Positions 62,995 to 64,000 of a DNA stretch of 64,000 nt are shown here, piece after piece (position 1 is the stretch's first letter; every line of letters starts with the position of its first letter). The notes beneath the pieces are model-generated. The model did not search any database and had not been told where the DNA came from. It saw nothing but the letters and a program-made list of their open reading frames with translations. The position numbers and the translations under genes are program-made. Source of the DNA: Piscinibacter sp. (GTDB lineage: Bacteria; Pseudomonadota; Gammaproteobacteria; Burkholderiales; Burkholderiaceae_C); NCBI GenBank assembly GCA_016706565.1, contig JADJJI010000004.1:62001-126000 (forward strand), in the 5' to 3' direction.

Positions 62995-64000
62995 TCAGAA
63001 GGCGCGCCGCACGCGCGCCATCAGGTCGATCGCCGGCAGTGCGGTGACAACGGCTGCATCGGTCGCCGGGGCGGCTGGGCCGACCGCATCGAAGTGCTTC
63101 GCCACCTCCGGCGGGATGAAGCGCGTCAACGACCCGTACAGGTGGCGGTCGCCGTACTTCGACTGCTGAGTGACGTGGAACTTCTGCGGCACCAGCAGCG
63201 AAAGGTGCTGCTTGGCCCGCGTCATTGCCACGTAGAGCAGGCGGCGCTCTTCCTCGATCTCGGCGGCGTGGCCGGTGGCCAGGTCGGCCGGCATGCAGCC
63301 GTCGACCACGTTGAGCACGTGCACCGAAGTCCATTCCTGACCCTTGGCGGAATGCATCGTCGACAGGATCAGGTAGTCCTCGTCGCGGTGCGGCTCGCCG
63401 GATTCGTCGCTGGTCGCCTCGGGCGGGTCGAGCGTCAGCTCGGCGAGGAAACGCTCGCGGCTCGGGTACTGCGCGGCGATGCGCTCGAGCTGGGCGAGGT
63501 CGCCGCGGCGGATCGCCGCGTCTTCGTGCAGGCGCACCAGATGCGGCTCGTACCAGCGCAGCGCCAGGCTCAGAGCGTCCGGCCAGCCGGCGCCCTCGAT
63601 CGCCCCGTGCGCGGCGAGCCACTCGCGCCAGTCGTGCGCGGCCGCGGCCGGCGGCTTGAACGAGCGCATCGCCTGCACCGCATCACCCTCGGCCGCCATC
63701 GTGTCGAGCAGGCGCCGCGCCGAGGCCGGGCCGAGCCCGGGCACCAGCTGCGCGATGCGAAAGCCGGCCAGCCGCCCGCGCGGGTTCTGCACCCAGCGCA
63801 GCACCGACAGCAGGTCCTTCACGTGCGCGGCCTCGAGGAACTTGAGCCCGCCGTACTTGACGAAGGGGATGCCGCGGCGCGTCAGCTCGAGCTCGAGCGC
63901 AGCGCTGTGGTGGCCGGTGCGGAACAGCACCGCCTGGCCCTTCAGCGGCAGGCCGCCTTCGCGGTGTTGCAGCACTTCGTCGGCGACCCGGCGCGCCTGC
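62995..64000 (-). CDS. UvrD/Rep-family DNA helicase, C-terminal part
   Basis: The gene continues past the right edge, so only the C-terminal 334 codons or so are seen. Superfamily 1 motifs are visible: motif V in STMHSAKGQEWTSVHVLNVV and motif VI in EEERRLLYVAMTRAKQHLSL. Motif IV-like sequence (AVLFRTGHHSAALELEL) is near the edge. It translocates 3'-5' on single-stranded DNA using ATP, in repair or replication restart. It could be UvrD, Rep or an accessory UvrD-like helicase; the C-terminal tail (PAIDLMARVRRAF) lacks features that decide. Confidence 0.9.
   Translation of the reverse strand, partial: QARRVADEVLQHREGGLPLKGQAVLFRTGHHSAALELELTRRGIPFVKYGGLKFLEAAHVKDLLSVLRWVQNPRGRLAGFRIAQLVPGLGPASARRLLDTMAAEGDAVQAMRSFKPPAAAAHDWREWLAAHGAIEGAGWPDALSLALRWYEPHLVRLHEDAAIRRGDLAQLERIAAQYPSRERFLAELTLDPPEATSDESGEPHRDEDYLILSTMHSAKGQEWTSVHVLNVVDGCMPADLATGHAAEIEEERRLLYVAMTRAKQHLSLLVPQKFHVTQQSKYGDRHLYGSLTRFIPPEVAKHFDAVGPAAPATDAAVVTALPAIDLMARVRRAF

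Overview
The window is very GC-rich chromosomal DNA with dense genes, many ATGA/TGATG stop-start overlaps and strong G/C at third codon positions. The gene families (a lysine-tailed H-NS protein, a DUF2934 protein, a narrow type of Burkholderiales hypothetical, an anaerobiosis-type stress cluster) point to a betaproteobacterium of the order Burkholderiales, probably near the Rubrivivax/Leptothrix/Methylibium group. This is inferred from composition and families, not from a marker gene. I see no rRNA, tRNA, CRISPR array, insertion sequence or phage gene.

Layout. 1-3652: a three-gene molybdenum hydroxylase operon (FAD subunit cut by the window edge, 2Fe-2S subunit, molybdopterin subunit). 3656-10795: ordinary singletons, namely a VOC protein, a secreted subtilase with a striking C-terminal six-residue repeat, a quinone reductase-like protein, a phosphoethanolamine transferase-like sulfatase-fold protein and a DAHP synthase.

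10792-35084 (all minus strand): the most unusual part, a roughly 24-kb run of nine tightly packed genes. From 5' to 3' they are a 75-aa membrane protein, a 212-aa unknown, a 1761-aa unknown, a 1544-aa DUF6603-type protein, a 674-aa unknown, a 341-aa unknown, a 0.7-kb non-coding gap with diverged inverted repeats, a 1347-aa unknown, a 1533-aa beta-propeller/serine-hydrolase fusion, and an astacin-like metalloprotease with a PPC domain. None of the large proteins has a visible signal peptide or membrane segment. Most have no family I can name. The organisation suggests one co-expressed assembly or delivery system of undescribed function. A probable frameshift near 28950 separates the two largest genes.

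35085-54574: a stress and low-oxygen cluster resembling the anaerobically induced loci of other Burkholderiales. It holds two alpha/beta-hydrolase-like pseudoenzymes, a NarX/NarL-type two-component pair, a DUF2934 protein, an acs-pdhABC-acp-pap2 operon, a USP-like protein, a Lon-like protease, a damaged CBS protein, a solo GroEL, a Crp/Fnr regulator whose recognition helix keeps the FNR E..SR residues, a UspA protein, an attachment-family protein, a TPR-methyltransferase and an Hcp-like protein. TTGNN-N4-NNCAA dyads recur in and near its promoters and could be targets of that regulator. Several genes here look decayed: the E1-alpha gene (probable indels), the CBS gene (truncated, with an internal deletion) and the two hydrolases (nucleophile and His lost).

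54714-64000: mixed housekeeping and accessory genes, including an S9 peptidase, a membrane-anchored AraC-type regulator, a secreted alpha/beta hydrolase, an epimerase, a saccharopine-dehydrogenase-like enoyl reductase family protein, a HAD-like protein, a small hypothetical, an H-NS protein and the C-terminal part of a UvrD/Rep helicase that runs off the window.
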